Made by a program: the position numbers and the translations under genes | Notes under the pieces: generated by a model | What the model was told of the DNA's origin: nothing | The model's database searches: none | Seen by the model: only the letters and a program-made list of their open reading frames with translations | In this document: positions 43,974-50,859 of the stretch, piece after piece | How the letters are laid out: each line of letters opens with the position of its first letter | Position numbering within the stretch: position 1 is the first letter of the stretch | NCBI RefSeq assembly: GCF_002024165.1 | Contig: NZ_MWQN01000001.1 | Span: 5,642,001 to 5,706,000, forward strand | Source: Embleya scabrispora | GTDB taxonomy: Bacteria > Actinomycetota > Actinomycetes > Streptomycetales > Streptomycetaceae | Direction: 5' to 3' | Length of the DNA stretch: 64,000 bases

Positions 43974-44363
43974 ATGGCACGCATGTTCCTCAACGGTCAG
44001 GCGATGGAGGGTGGACCGTTCCACCACCACCTGGAGGGCGCGCCGCTGGTCGCCCGGACCCGCACCGCTCCCGGATACCGCTTCTTCTCGATCGGCGACC
44101 GCTGTCCGGGACTGCTGCCCGACCCGACGAGCGAGGCGCGGATCGCGGGTGAGGTGTACGAGGTTCCCGACGCGGTGTTGCGGGACAACCTGCTGCCGAC
44201 CGAACCGCCGGAGTTGGAGTTCGGGATCATCGAGCTGGAGGACGGCTCGGCCTGCTTCTCGATGATCCTGCGCCGCGGCGAGTCGCAGTCCGGCCGGCAC
44301 AAGGAGATCACCGAGTTCGGCGGATGGCGGGCCTACCTGCGCACACTCGGGCGCGAGGCGTAG
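43974..44363 (+). CDS. Allophanate-hydrolase-related protein (AtzF C-terminal/GGCT-like domain alone)
   Basis: A 129-residue protein reading MFLNGQAMEGGPFHHHLEGAPLVARTRTAPGYRFFSIGDRCPGLLP, then GEVYEVPDAVLRDNLLPTEPPELEFGIIELEDG and HKEITEFGGWRAYLR. This matches my memory of the small C-terminal domain of allophanate hydrolase, which has a gamma-glutamylcyclotransferase-like fold, here as a separate protein. In the full enzyme that domain completes allophanate breakdown to ammonia and CO2. Following malate synthase in a pathway that releases urea, it may help urea or carbamate disposal. No amidase domain or urea carboxylase is in the window. Confidence 0.65.
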   Translation: MARMFLNGQAMEGGPFHHHLEGAPLVARTRTAPGYRFFSIGDRCPGLLPDPTSEARIAGEVYEVPDAVLRDNLLPTEPPELEFGIIELEDGSACFSMILRRGESQSGRHKEITEFGGWRAYLRTLGREA

Positions 44364-44436
44364 GGTCCGACCGGCGGTCCGGGCGCGGGCGCGACGCGTG
44401 GGCGAAACGCCTCGGCGGCGCCCATATGATCACGGT

Positions 44437-44790
44437 ATGACTGCCGAGAACGCCGCCCTGGCCGCCGTCCTGGAGGACACCGACGGGGACATCGACCCCG
44501 CCGACCTGCTCGCCGCGATCGTGGCCGGCGGGGTGGTGGTGGCGATCGACGACACCGAGTCGGTGGTCTTCATCCATGGGCAGGACGGGAAGCCGTGGTT
44601 GCCCGCCTTCGTCGACGCGGCCACCTGCGCCCGGGACGTCCCGCACGCCCGGCCCCACGTGTGCGACGCGGCCCGCCTGGTGGACATCGCCGGGCGGACC
44701 GGGGTGCGGACCATGACGGTGGCCTCCGCGACGCAGTGCGCGACGGTACCGCTGGCGCTGGTGGCCAAGGCGTCAGTGGCCCGGGACTGA
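44437..44790 (+). CDS. Hypothetical protein, possibly SseB-like
   Basis: A 117-residue acidic protein: DPADLLAAIVAGGVVVAIDDTESVVFIHGQDGKPWLPAFVDAATCARD, then TMTVASATQCATVPLALVAKA. The order (a displayed value, then LPAFVDA, then a second beta segment) resembles SseB N-terminal domain proteins, but the match is weak. There is no signal peptide. Its last 18 bp overlap the end of the convergent amidohydrolase gene. The role is unknown. Confidence 0.6.
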   Translation: MTAENAALAAVLEDTDGDIDPADLLAAIVAGGVVVAIDDTESVVFIHGQDGKPWLPAFVDAATCARDVPHARPHVCDAARLVDIAGRTGVRTMTVASATQCATVPLALVAKASVARD

Positions 44791-46218
44791 CCTTCCGCCC
44801 GCCGAGGGGCGCTGCTTCGCGCGCAGTCGGGCCGCCGCCCGGCCCACGTTGCGGGCTATCTCCTCCTCGTCCACCCGGGACAGCCGGCCCTGCTCGACCA
44901 CCTCGCGGCCGTTCACGAGCAGCAGGGTCAGCGGGGCGGCGGCGCCCAGAACCAGCGCGGCCACCGGGTCGGCGATGCCCGAGTGCAGCACGTCGTCCAC
45001 CCGCCACATGGCCAGGTCGGCGAGCTTGCCCGCTTCCAGGGAGCCGATCTCGTGCTCGCGGCCGAGTACCTTCGCGCCGCCCGCGGTCCCCAGGCGCAAC
45101 GCCTGACGGGCCGTCAACGCGCCCGGGCCGCCGCGCAGTCGGGCGATCAGCAGCGCGTTGCGCAGTTCGGTACCCAGTTCCCCCGACTCGTTGGAGGCGG
45201 CGCCGTCCACTCCGAGGCCCACCGGGACGCCGGCGGCCAGCATGTCCGGTATCCGGGCGACGCCCGCCGCGAGCCGGGCGTTGGAGGAGGGGCAGTGCGC
45301 CACACCGGTGCCGGTGGCGGCGAACTTGGCGATGTCCGAGTCGTCCATGTGGACGCAGTGCGCCATCCACACGTCCTCGCCCAACCAGCCCAGGCTCTCC
45401 AGGTAGTCGGTCGGCCCCATGCCGAATCGTTCCCGGCAGAACGCCTCCTCCTGCACCGTCTCGGCGCCGTGGGTGTGCAGCCGCACCCCCTTGGCGCGGG
45501 CCAACTCGGCTGCTCCACGCAGAAGTTCGGGGGTCACCGAGAACGGCGAGCAGGGGGCGGCGGTGACCCGGACCATCGCGTCGAAGGACGGGTCGTGCCA
45601 GCGGTCGATCGCCTCGGCGGTCGCGGCGAGCGCCGCGTCGGTGTCCTCGACGCACGCGTCCGGCGGCAGTCCCCCCTGCGAAGTGCCCAGGTCCATCGAC
45701 CCCCGGGCGGGTTGAAACCGCATGCCCAACTCGGCCAGCGCGCGGATCTCCGCGCCCAGGATGTCGCCGCCGCCCTTGGGGAAGACGTAGGCGTGGTCGG
45801 TGGAGGTGGTGCAGCCCGAACGCAGCAGCGCGGCGGCCGAACCCTGCGCCGCGGCGTAGCACATCTCGTCGTCGATCCCCGCCCAGACGGGGTAGAGCGT
45901 GACGAGCCAGTCGAAGAGGTTGCACTCCTGTGCGAGGCCGCGCGTGATCCATTGGTAGAAGTGGTGGTGGGTGTTGACCAGGCCCGGGGTGACCAGGTGC
46001 CCGGTCCCGTCTATTCGGCGCACGACCCGTTCCGTGCCCGCGGGGGCGGGCCCGGCGCCGACCGCCTCGATGCGATTGCCGGCGACCACGACGTGGCCGC
46101 GGTCGTACTCGGTGTCCCGGGCGTCGACGGTGGCGATCGCGCAGTTCTCGATCACGATGCGCCCGGGCGCGGTGGTGTCGATGGCGCCGGCGGAGCGGGT
46201 GGAACTGTCGACAGACAT
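44773..46218 (-). CDS. 8-oxoguanine deaminase-type amidohydrolase
   Basis: A 481-residue metal-dependent hydrolase of the guanine deaminase/AtzB-TrzN group. Metal and catalytic residues are visible in TPGLVNTHHHFYQWI, RLHTHGAETVQEEAFCRERFG, WMAHCVHMDDSDIA and VGLGVDGAASNESGEL. The CNLFDWLVTLYPVWAGID segment is characteristic of 8-oxoguanine deaminases, which convert 8-oxoguanine to urate. That product feeds directly into the urate oxidase operon next door. Hydroxydechloroatrazine-type hydrolases are close relatives and cannot be excluded. A 172-bp gap separates it from the urate oxidase gene on the same strand. Confidence 0.85.
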   Translation of the reverse strand: MSVDSSTRSAGAIDTTAPGRIVIENCAIATVDARDTEYDRGHVVVAGNRIEAVGAGPAPAGTERVVRRIDGTGHLVTPGLVNTHHHFYQWITRGLAQECNLFDWLVTLYPVWAGIDDEMCYAAAQGSAAALLRSGCTTSTDHAYVFPKGGGDILGAEIRALAELGMRFQPARGSMDLGTSQGGLPPDACVEDTDAALAATAEAIDRWHDPSFDAMVRVTAAPCSPFSVTPELLRGAAELARAKGVRLHTHGAETVQEEAFCRERFGMGPTDYLESLGWLGEDVWMAHCVHMDDSDIAKFAATGTGVAHCPSSNARLAAGVARIPDMLAAGVPVGLGVDGAASNESGELGTELRNALLIARLRGGPGALTARQALRLGTAGGAKVLGREHEIGSLEAGKLADLAMWRVDDVLHSGIADPVAALVLGAAAPLTLLLVNGREVVEQGRLSRVDEEEIARNVGRAAARLRAKQRPSAGGRSVPGH

Positions 46219-46390
46219 GGGGCGGTTCCTTCGCGGCAGCGGTCCGGACGGCGACGTACCGCCGTCTGGTGCTGCGCGAGGGCCCCGGAGGCGGGACGGC
46301 GGACGAAGAATCCTCCGGGGAAGTGACGCGCCGCTCGTGCCGTGCGCGCTCGACCGGTCGGGAGTTCGATCGGTCGGCGGGTCGGCGGGT

Positions 46391-47305
46391 TCAGTCCACC
46401 GGGATCAGTGGAGTGACACCCTCGCGGTGCACCGTGCCCTCGATCAGACCGTAGGGCCGATCGGCGGCGTAGTACACCTCCTTGTCGTTGTTGATGCCCA
46501 ACTGCTCCATGTCGACGAGGAAGTGGTGCTTGTTCGGCAGCGACAGGCGGACCTCGTCCACCTCGTGCCGGTGGGTCAACACCCGGTCGGCCATCGCGTA
46601 CAGGCTCTGCTGGAGCGAGTGGGAGTAGGTCTCGGCGAACGCTTCCAGCAGGTGCCGGCGCGCCTGCGTGTACGAGCGTTCCCAGTCCGGTTCGCTCGCG
46701 CCGGCGCAGGCGTCGAAGGAGAACCGCCAGCGGGCGCTGACCCGGGTGGCCAGGATGCGGTCGTACGCCTCTTGCAGGGTGGTGTAACGATCCTTGAGGT
46801 AGCCCCGGAATTCGGAGGCGGTCGTGTTCATCACGACCAGGTCCTGCAGCCCGGAGATCACCCGCGCCCGTCCGTGTTCCCAGACGATCTCGGTGGTGCG
46901 GGTCTCGCTCCCGTCGCGCACGAACGAGTGGCGGATCTCGTCCGCGCCGACGAAGCGATCGCGCCCCGGGGCCGAGGTGATCCGGTTCCACGGGTATTCC
47001 TCGATCCGGATCCGGGCCCGGGTGATCGACGGCTGCGATTCGACGAAGTGCCGGGCCAGGCGTATCCCGTAGGCCTCGGCGGAGTCGATGCCGTGTTCGC
47101 GGGCGAAGGCGAACACGGTGTTCTTCATGGTGTCCGTCGGCAGCACCTTGTCGTTGCCGCCGGTGAGGTGGGTGTCGGACAGGTCGCCCGAGAGCGCGAC
47201 TCCGACGTTGAGGTCCTTGACCTCGTGCCGTTCGGTGTCGCGGCGGACCCGGACGACGCGGGTCTCCGCCTTTCCGTACTGGTTCTGGCCGAGCACCATC
47301 GGCAT
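46391..47305 (-). CDS. uaz: Urate oxidase (uricase)
   Basis: A 304-residue cofactor-free oxidase producing 5-hydroxyisourate. The catalytic Lys12 (YGKAETRVVRV) and the Thr57-Asp-Thr59 site (LPTDTMKNTVFAFA) are present, as is the His in LPNKHHFLVDMEQLG. The duplicated tunnelling fold is complete. It is the third gene of the urate operon, four bases after uraH, with GGGAG upstream of its ATG. The next two enzymes of the pathway are encoded immediately upstream in the same transcript. Confidence 0.95.
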   Translation of the reverse strand: MPMVLGQNQYGKAETRVVRVRRDTERHEVKDLNVGVALSGDLSDTHLTGGNDKVLPTDTMKNTVFAFAREHGIDSAEAYGIRLARHFVESQPSITRARIRIEEYPWNRITSAPGRDRFVGADEIRHSFVRDGSETRTTEIVWEHGRARVISGLQDLVVMNTTASEFRGYLKDRYTTLQEAYDRILATRVSARWRFSFDACAGASEPDWERSYTQARRHLLEAFAETYSHSLQQSLYAMADRVLTHRHEVDEVRLSLPNKHHFLVDMEQLGINNDKEVYYAADRPYGLIEGTVHREGVTPLIPVD

Positions 47306-47309
47306 GTTG

Positions 47310-47651
47310 TCAGCTCCCTCGATAGACGGAGTATCCGTACGGGTTGAGCAAGAGCGGTACGTGGTAGGGCGTTTCGGGGTCGGCGGTGAAGACGACCCGC
47401 ACCTCGGGGAAGAACGGCGTCTCGCCGCGGGCGCGGCGGTAGGCGCCGACGTCGAAGACCAGGCGTACGTCGACGGGGCCGGCGGCCGGGTCGACGCCGA
47501 GCGCCGGCAGGTCCGGGCAGCGGCCGTCGGCGTTCGTCGCGGACGTGCCGAGCACGATCCAGGTGCCGTCGGCGGCGCGTCGGGACAACTCGACGGGGAC
47601 GCCGGGGGCCGGGCGCCCCTCGCTGGTGTCGAGGATGTGGGTGGAGATCAC
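47310..47651 (-). CDS. uraH: 5-Hydroxyisourate hydrolase
   Basis: A 113-residue transthyretin-like protein. It begins ISTHILDTSEGRPAPGVPVEL with the conserved His, has RLVFDVGAYRRARGETPFFPEVRVVF, and ends PYGYSVYRGS, the C-terminal YRGS signature that separates the enzyme from true transthyretin. It opens the 5-hydroxyisourate ring to OHCU. The GTG start overlaps the uraD stop codon by 4 bp, coupling their translation. Confidence 0.95.
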   Translation of the reverse strand: MISTHILDTSEGRPAPGVPVELSRRAADGTWIVLGTSATNADGRCPDLPALGVDPAAGPVDVRLVFDVGAYRRARGETPFFPEVRVVFTADPETPYHVPLLLNPYGYSVYRGS

Positions 47652-48145
47652 GCGGAGATCAGCCCTTCCAGGCGCAGGCGGTTGATCTTCCGCAACTCCT
47701 CGCGGGTGACCTCCCACTCGGATGCCGGGTCGTTGTCGAGTCGGTGGCGCAGTTCGGCCAGGATCTCCGCGCCGCCGCGTCCGCTCGCGCAGGTCAGGAA
47801 GACCCGACCGAACCGGTCCCGGTACGCGCTGTTCCCGGCCCGCAGGTCGGCCGACAGTGTGTCGTCCGCCTGCCGTACGCCCGCCTGTTCGCGGGCGGAC
47901 CGCGGATCGTCGTGCCGGGGGCGCCCGATCACGGCGTGTCCGTCGATCGCCTCCCGCAGATCGTCGGTGGTGAGCCCGGCGGTCGCCGCGTCGGAGCCGG
48001 CGAACAGCGCTTCCGGATCCGCGTAGGGGCGCCCGGCCAGCACCGCCGCGATCCAGGCCCGACTGGCGCATACCTCGCCGAGCAGTCGGATCCCCTCGTC
48101 GGTGGACGCGTCGTCGAGCCGTTTCAGGCCCGGGGTCGATGGCAT
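47648..48145 (-). CDS. uraD: OHCU decarboxylase
   Basis: A 165-residue all-helical enzyme that yields S-allantoin. It contains LLGEVCASRAWIAAVLAGRPYADPEAL, the catalytic His region DGHAVIGRPRHDDPRSAREQAGV (usual form AHPRIG) and FGRVFLTCASGRGGAEILAELRHRLDNDPASEWEVTREELRKINRLRLEGLI. It is the first gene of the uraD-uraH-uaz operon. The 159-bp region upstream contains a copy of the island's shared palindrome, 111 bp before the start codon. Confidence 0.92.
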   Translation of the reverse strand: MPSTPGLKRLDDASTDEGIRLLGEVCASRAWIAAVLAGRPYADPEALFAGSDAATAGLTTDDLREAIDGHAVIGRPRHDDPRSAREQAGVRQADDTLSADLRAGNSAYRDRFGRVFLTCASGRGGAEILAELRHRLDNDPASEWEVTREELRKINRLRLEGLISA

Positions 48146-48255
48146 GTCGAGACCTCCTCGCTTCGCGGGTACTCCCGTCCAGAGGTGAGCACCACGCCCG
48201 AGCGACTACCCGGCGTCGGCACTGGCCGGAACGCTAGGCGCTGCCAATCCCGATC

Positions 48256-48272
48256 GTCAACAGTTTGTTGAA
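48256..48272. promoter_or_regulatory. Island palindrome upstream of the urate operon
   Basis: GTCAACA-GTT-TGTTGAA differs from the perfect copy before malate synthase by one outer base and the spacer. It lies in the intergenic region upstream of uraD and downstream of the HTH gene's end. Confidence 0.65.
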
Positions 48273-48304
48273 GTGGATCACCGGGGAGGTCGTGAGGTCT
48301 CGGG

Positions 48305-48667
48305 TCAGGGGCGCGCGTCGCGGTTCAGGTAGTTGTAGACGGTGAAGCGGCTCACTCCCAGGGCCGCGGCCACCGTCTCGACGCCGTGGCGGATGGTGAA
48401 CGCGCCGCGTTGTTCGAGGGTGCGGACCACGCGCTGCTTGTCCTTGCGGTCGAGGTCGGCCAGCGGGCCGTACTGGCGTTCGGCGTCGCCGAGGAGGCGG
48501 TCCAGGGCGCTGCCGAGGCCGGGCAGGCGTACGGCGACGGCGGGGCGGCCCTCCCAGTCGAGCACGACGTCCTCGGGGCCGGCGTCGCCGACCGGGACGA
48601 ACTCGGCGCCGATCGCGGTCACCAGGGGCTTGATCGCGGCGGACAGGGGGTGTTCGGCGGTGCTCAC
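48305..48667 (-). CDS. Small helix-turn-helix protein of urate clusters
   Basis: About 120 residues. The N-terminal part (IKPLVTAIGAEFVPVGDAGPEDVVLDWEGRPAVAVRL) is a small alpha/beta domain. The C-terminus is a helix-turn-helix: TLEQRGAFTIRHGVETVAAALGVSRFTVYNYLNRD, of the kind found in Fis/YheO-like regulators. It is a plausible DNA-binding regulator of the adjacent urate operon, separate from the IclR protein. GTG 48667 has GGGAGG six bases upstream and overlaps the preceding gene's stop by 4 bp. Confidence 0.75.
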   Translation of the reverse strand: MSTAEHPLSAAIKPLVTAIGAEFVPVGDAGPEDVVLDWEGRPAVAVRLPGLGSALDRLLGDAERQYGPLADLDRKDKQRVVRTLEQRGAFTIRHGVETVAAALGVSRFTVYNYLNRDARP

Positions 48668-48921
48668 GTCCGGCCTCCCGATGTCTGCGGCACGGTCGTC
48701 ACCTGGACCGAGACGCGGGACGCGCCGACCCCGAACGCGCCTCGGCACACCCGGTCCAACGCGGCGAGCACCACCTCGGCCTCGCCCTCGGCGGTCGTGC
48801 CGAACGGGCCGACCTCCACGTCGAGACCCGCTTCGTCGAGGACGCGTCGGGCCTCCAGGGCATGGGCCGGCACGCCGTCCAGATCGAACGGCTCGGTCGA
48901 GAACTCCATCCGCAATCGCAC
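48664..48921 (-). CDS. MTH1187/YkoF-like small protein, putative thiamine-binding
   Basis: An 85-residue protein reading MRLRMEFSTEPFDLDGVPAHALEARRVLDEAGLDVEVGPFGTTAEGEAEVVLAALDRVCRGAFGVGASRVSVQVTTV. The pattern of an N-terminal strand, LDEAGLDVEVGPFGTTAEGE and a C-terminal VSVQVTTV matches the MTH1187 family (formerly DUF77), members of which bind thiamine or related compounds. It is translationally coupled to the HTH protein that follows, so it might be its ligand-binding partner. The GTG start is tentative; an ATG at 48909 is an alternative. Confidence 0.65.
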   Translation of the reverse strand: MRLRMEFSTEPFDLDGVPAHALEARRVLDEAGLDVEVGPFGTTAEGEAEVVLAALDRVCRGAFGVGASRVSVQVTTVPQTSGGRT

Positions 48922-48974
48922 GCCCGAACCCTAGCCGGCCGATCCCGGGCAGGCCAGACTGCCGCGCACCCACC

Positions 48975-48991
48975 CTTGACAAAGTGTTGAA
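48975..48991. promoter_or_regulatory. Island palindrome and promoter-like box upstream of hyi
   Basis: CTTGACA-AAG-TGTTGAA keeps the right half TGTTGAA exactly and a degenerate left half. It lies in the divergent region between the small thiamine-binding-like gene and hyi. The left half contains TTGACA, a consensus -35 hexamer directed at hyi, so a bound repressor would cover the -35 element. Confidence 0.6.
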
Positions 48992-49063
48992 TCCGCATGG
49001 CATGCTTCCGGTGAGCAGAATATTACTTCCGCATGATGGAATCGACGTGGAAGAGGTGATCCC

Positions 49064-49906
49064 GTGAGCGCTCGCGAACCGCGCTTCGACATCAATCTCT
49101 CGATCCTCTTCACCGAACTCCCGCTCCTCGAAAGGCCCGCAGCCGCCGCCGAGGCCGGCTTCACCGAGATCGAGCTGTGGTGGCCCTTCGCCGGGCCGAC
49201 TCCCGCCGACGCCGAGCTGGACGCGCTGGCCCGGGCCGTCCGCGACGCCGGCGTCGCCCTGGTCGGGCTGAACTTCGACGCCGGGGACATGCCCGCCGGG
49301 GATCGCGGCCTGCTGTCCCGGCCCGCCGAGGCGGCACGATTTCGGGCCAACATCGACGTGGCGACCGGCTTCGCCGGGAGTCTGGGGTGCCGTGCGCTGA
49401 ACGCGCTGTACGGCAACCGGGAGGACGGCGTGGATCCGCGGGCCCAGGACGAACTCGCCCTGGAGAACCTGGTGTCGGCGGCCGCGGCCGCCGAGCGGGT
49501 CGGGGCGACCGTGCTGATCGAGGCACTGAACACCCCGGAGAACCCGCGCTACCCGCTCGTCACCGCGGCCGACGCGCTCGCCGTGGTGGACAAGGTGAAC
49601 GCCGAGACCGGCCTGGGCAACACGGCCTTCCTGGCCGACTTCTACCACCTCGCCCGCAACGGCGAGGAGCCGGCGGAAGTGATCGACGCGCACGCCGACC
49701 GCTTCGGCCACGTGCAGATCGCCGACACCCCCGGACGGGGGCAACCCGGCACCGGCGAGCTGGACTTCGACGACCTGTTCCGCCGACTCGTCGCCGCCGG
49801 GTACACCGGGCGCGTCGGCCTCGAATACAAGCCGGTCGGCGCCACCGCGGACAGCTTCGGCTGGCTCACGCGCGAGGTGCGCGGCAGCGGAGGAGGGGCC
49901 GGATGA
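49064..49906 (+). CDS. hyi: Hydroxypyruvate isomerase
   Basis: A 280-residue TIM-barrel enzyme of the xylose-isomerase-like superfamily. It has FTEIELWWPF, VALVGLNFDAGDMPAGDRGLLS, NALYGNREDG, the metal-binding Glu in TVLIEALNTPENPRYPL and GHVQIADTPGRGQPGTGELDF. It interconverts hydroxypyruvate and tartronate semialdehyde. It is the first gene of the hyi-glxR-gcl operon with 1-4 bp overlaps. The GTG start is preceded by GAAGAGGTGATC, giving an AGAGG site. Confidence 0.93.
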   Translation: MSAREPRFDINLSILFTELPLLERPAAAAEAGFTEIELWWPFAGPTPADAELDALARAVRDAGVALVGLNFDAGDMPAGDRGLLSRPAEAARFRANIDVATGFAGSLGCRALNALYGNREDGVDPRAQDELALENLVSAAAAAERVGATVLIEALNTPENPRYPLVTAADALAVVDKVNAETGLGNTAFLADFYHLARNGEEPAEVIDAHADRFGHVQIADTPGRGQPGTGELDFDDLFRRLVAAGYTGRVGLEYKPVGATADSFGWLTREVRGSGGGAG

Positions 49907-50859
49907 CCGGCGCGGGGGACACCAAGCGGATCGGGTTCATCGGTCTGGGCATCATGGGCGGCCCGATGGCGGCCCATCTGGTCCGGGCCGGCCACCGGGT
50001 CACCGGATACGACCTGGAGCGGGCCGCGATCGACCGGCTGGTCGCGGCCGGCGGCGAGGGCGCGGCGGACATCGCCGACGCGGTGCGCCACGCGGACGTG
50101 GTGATCACCATGGTCCCGGCCGACCCGCAGGTCGAGCGGGTGATGTTCGGCGCGGGCGGCGTGCTGGAGACGGTCGCGCCCGGCACCCTCGTGATCGACA
50201 TGAGCTCGATCAAGCCCGGCACCTCGATCGCGGTGGCCGAGGCCGGCGCCGAGCGCGAACTGCGCGTGTTGGACGCGCCGGTCAGCGGCGGCGAGGCGGG
50301 GGCGATCGAGGCGGTGCTCTCGATCATGGTCGGCGGCACCGAACAGGACTTCGCCGCCGCACTGCCGCTGTTCGAGGTGCTCGGCCGGACGATCGTGCAC
50401 GTCGGTCCGCACGGCGCGGGTCAGACGGTCAAGGCCGCGAACCAACTGATCGTCGCGGGCAACATCCAACTCGTCGCCGAGGCACTGCTGTTCCTGGAGC
50501 GCGCGGGAGTGGACACCGAGGCCGGGCTGAAGGTGCTCGCCGGCGGGCTGGCCGGCAGTGCGGTCCTGGACCGCAAGGGGCGGGTGATGCGCGACCGCGA
50601 CTTCACGCCGGGCTTCCGGATCGACCTGCACCACAAGGACATGGGCATCGTCACCGAGTCGGCCCGCGAGTTCGACCTCGTGCTGCCGCTCGCCGGACTC
50701 ACCGCGCAACTCGTCGCGTCGCTGCGCGCCCAAGGCGGCGGCGGCCTGGACCACTGCGGTCTGCTGCTCGGCCTGGAACGGCTCAACGGCCATGCCCGCC
50801 AGGGCGGTTCGGCGGCCGTGGGCACCGAGGACAGCGTTTCGAAGCAGGGAGACAACTGA
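49903..50859 (+). CDS. glxR: Tartronate-semialdehyde reductase (2-hydroxy-3-oxopropionate reductase)
   Basis: A 318-residue beta-hydroxyacid dehydrogenase. It has the NAD(P) motif RIGFIGLGIMGGPMAAHLVRAGH, the substrate motif VLDAPVSGGEAGAIEAVLSIMVGG and the catalytic Lys region GAGQTVKAANQLIVAGNIQLVAEAL, followed by HHKDMGIVTESAREFDLVLPLAGL. It reduces tartronate semialdehyde made by Gcl to D-glycerate. It overlaps hyi by 4 bp and shares one base with the start of gcl. Confidence 0.95.
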   Translation: MTGAGDTKRIGFIGLGIMGGPMAAHLVRAGHRVTGYDLERAAIDRLVAAGGEGAADIADAVRHADVVITMVPADPQVERVMFGAGGVLETVAPGTLVIDMSSIKPGTSIAVAEAGAERELRVLDAPVSGGEAGAIEAVLSIMVGGTEQDFAAALPLFEVLGRTIVHVGPHGAGQTVKAANQLIVAGNIQLVAEALLFLERAGVDTEAGLKVLAGGLAGSAVLDRKGRVMRDRDFTPGFRIDLHHKDMGIVTESAREFDLVLPLAGLTAQLVASLRAQGGGGLDHCGLLLGLERLNGHARQGGSAAVGTEDSVSKQGDN

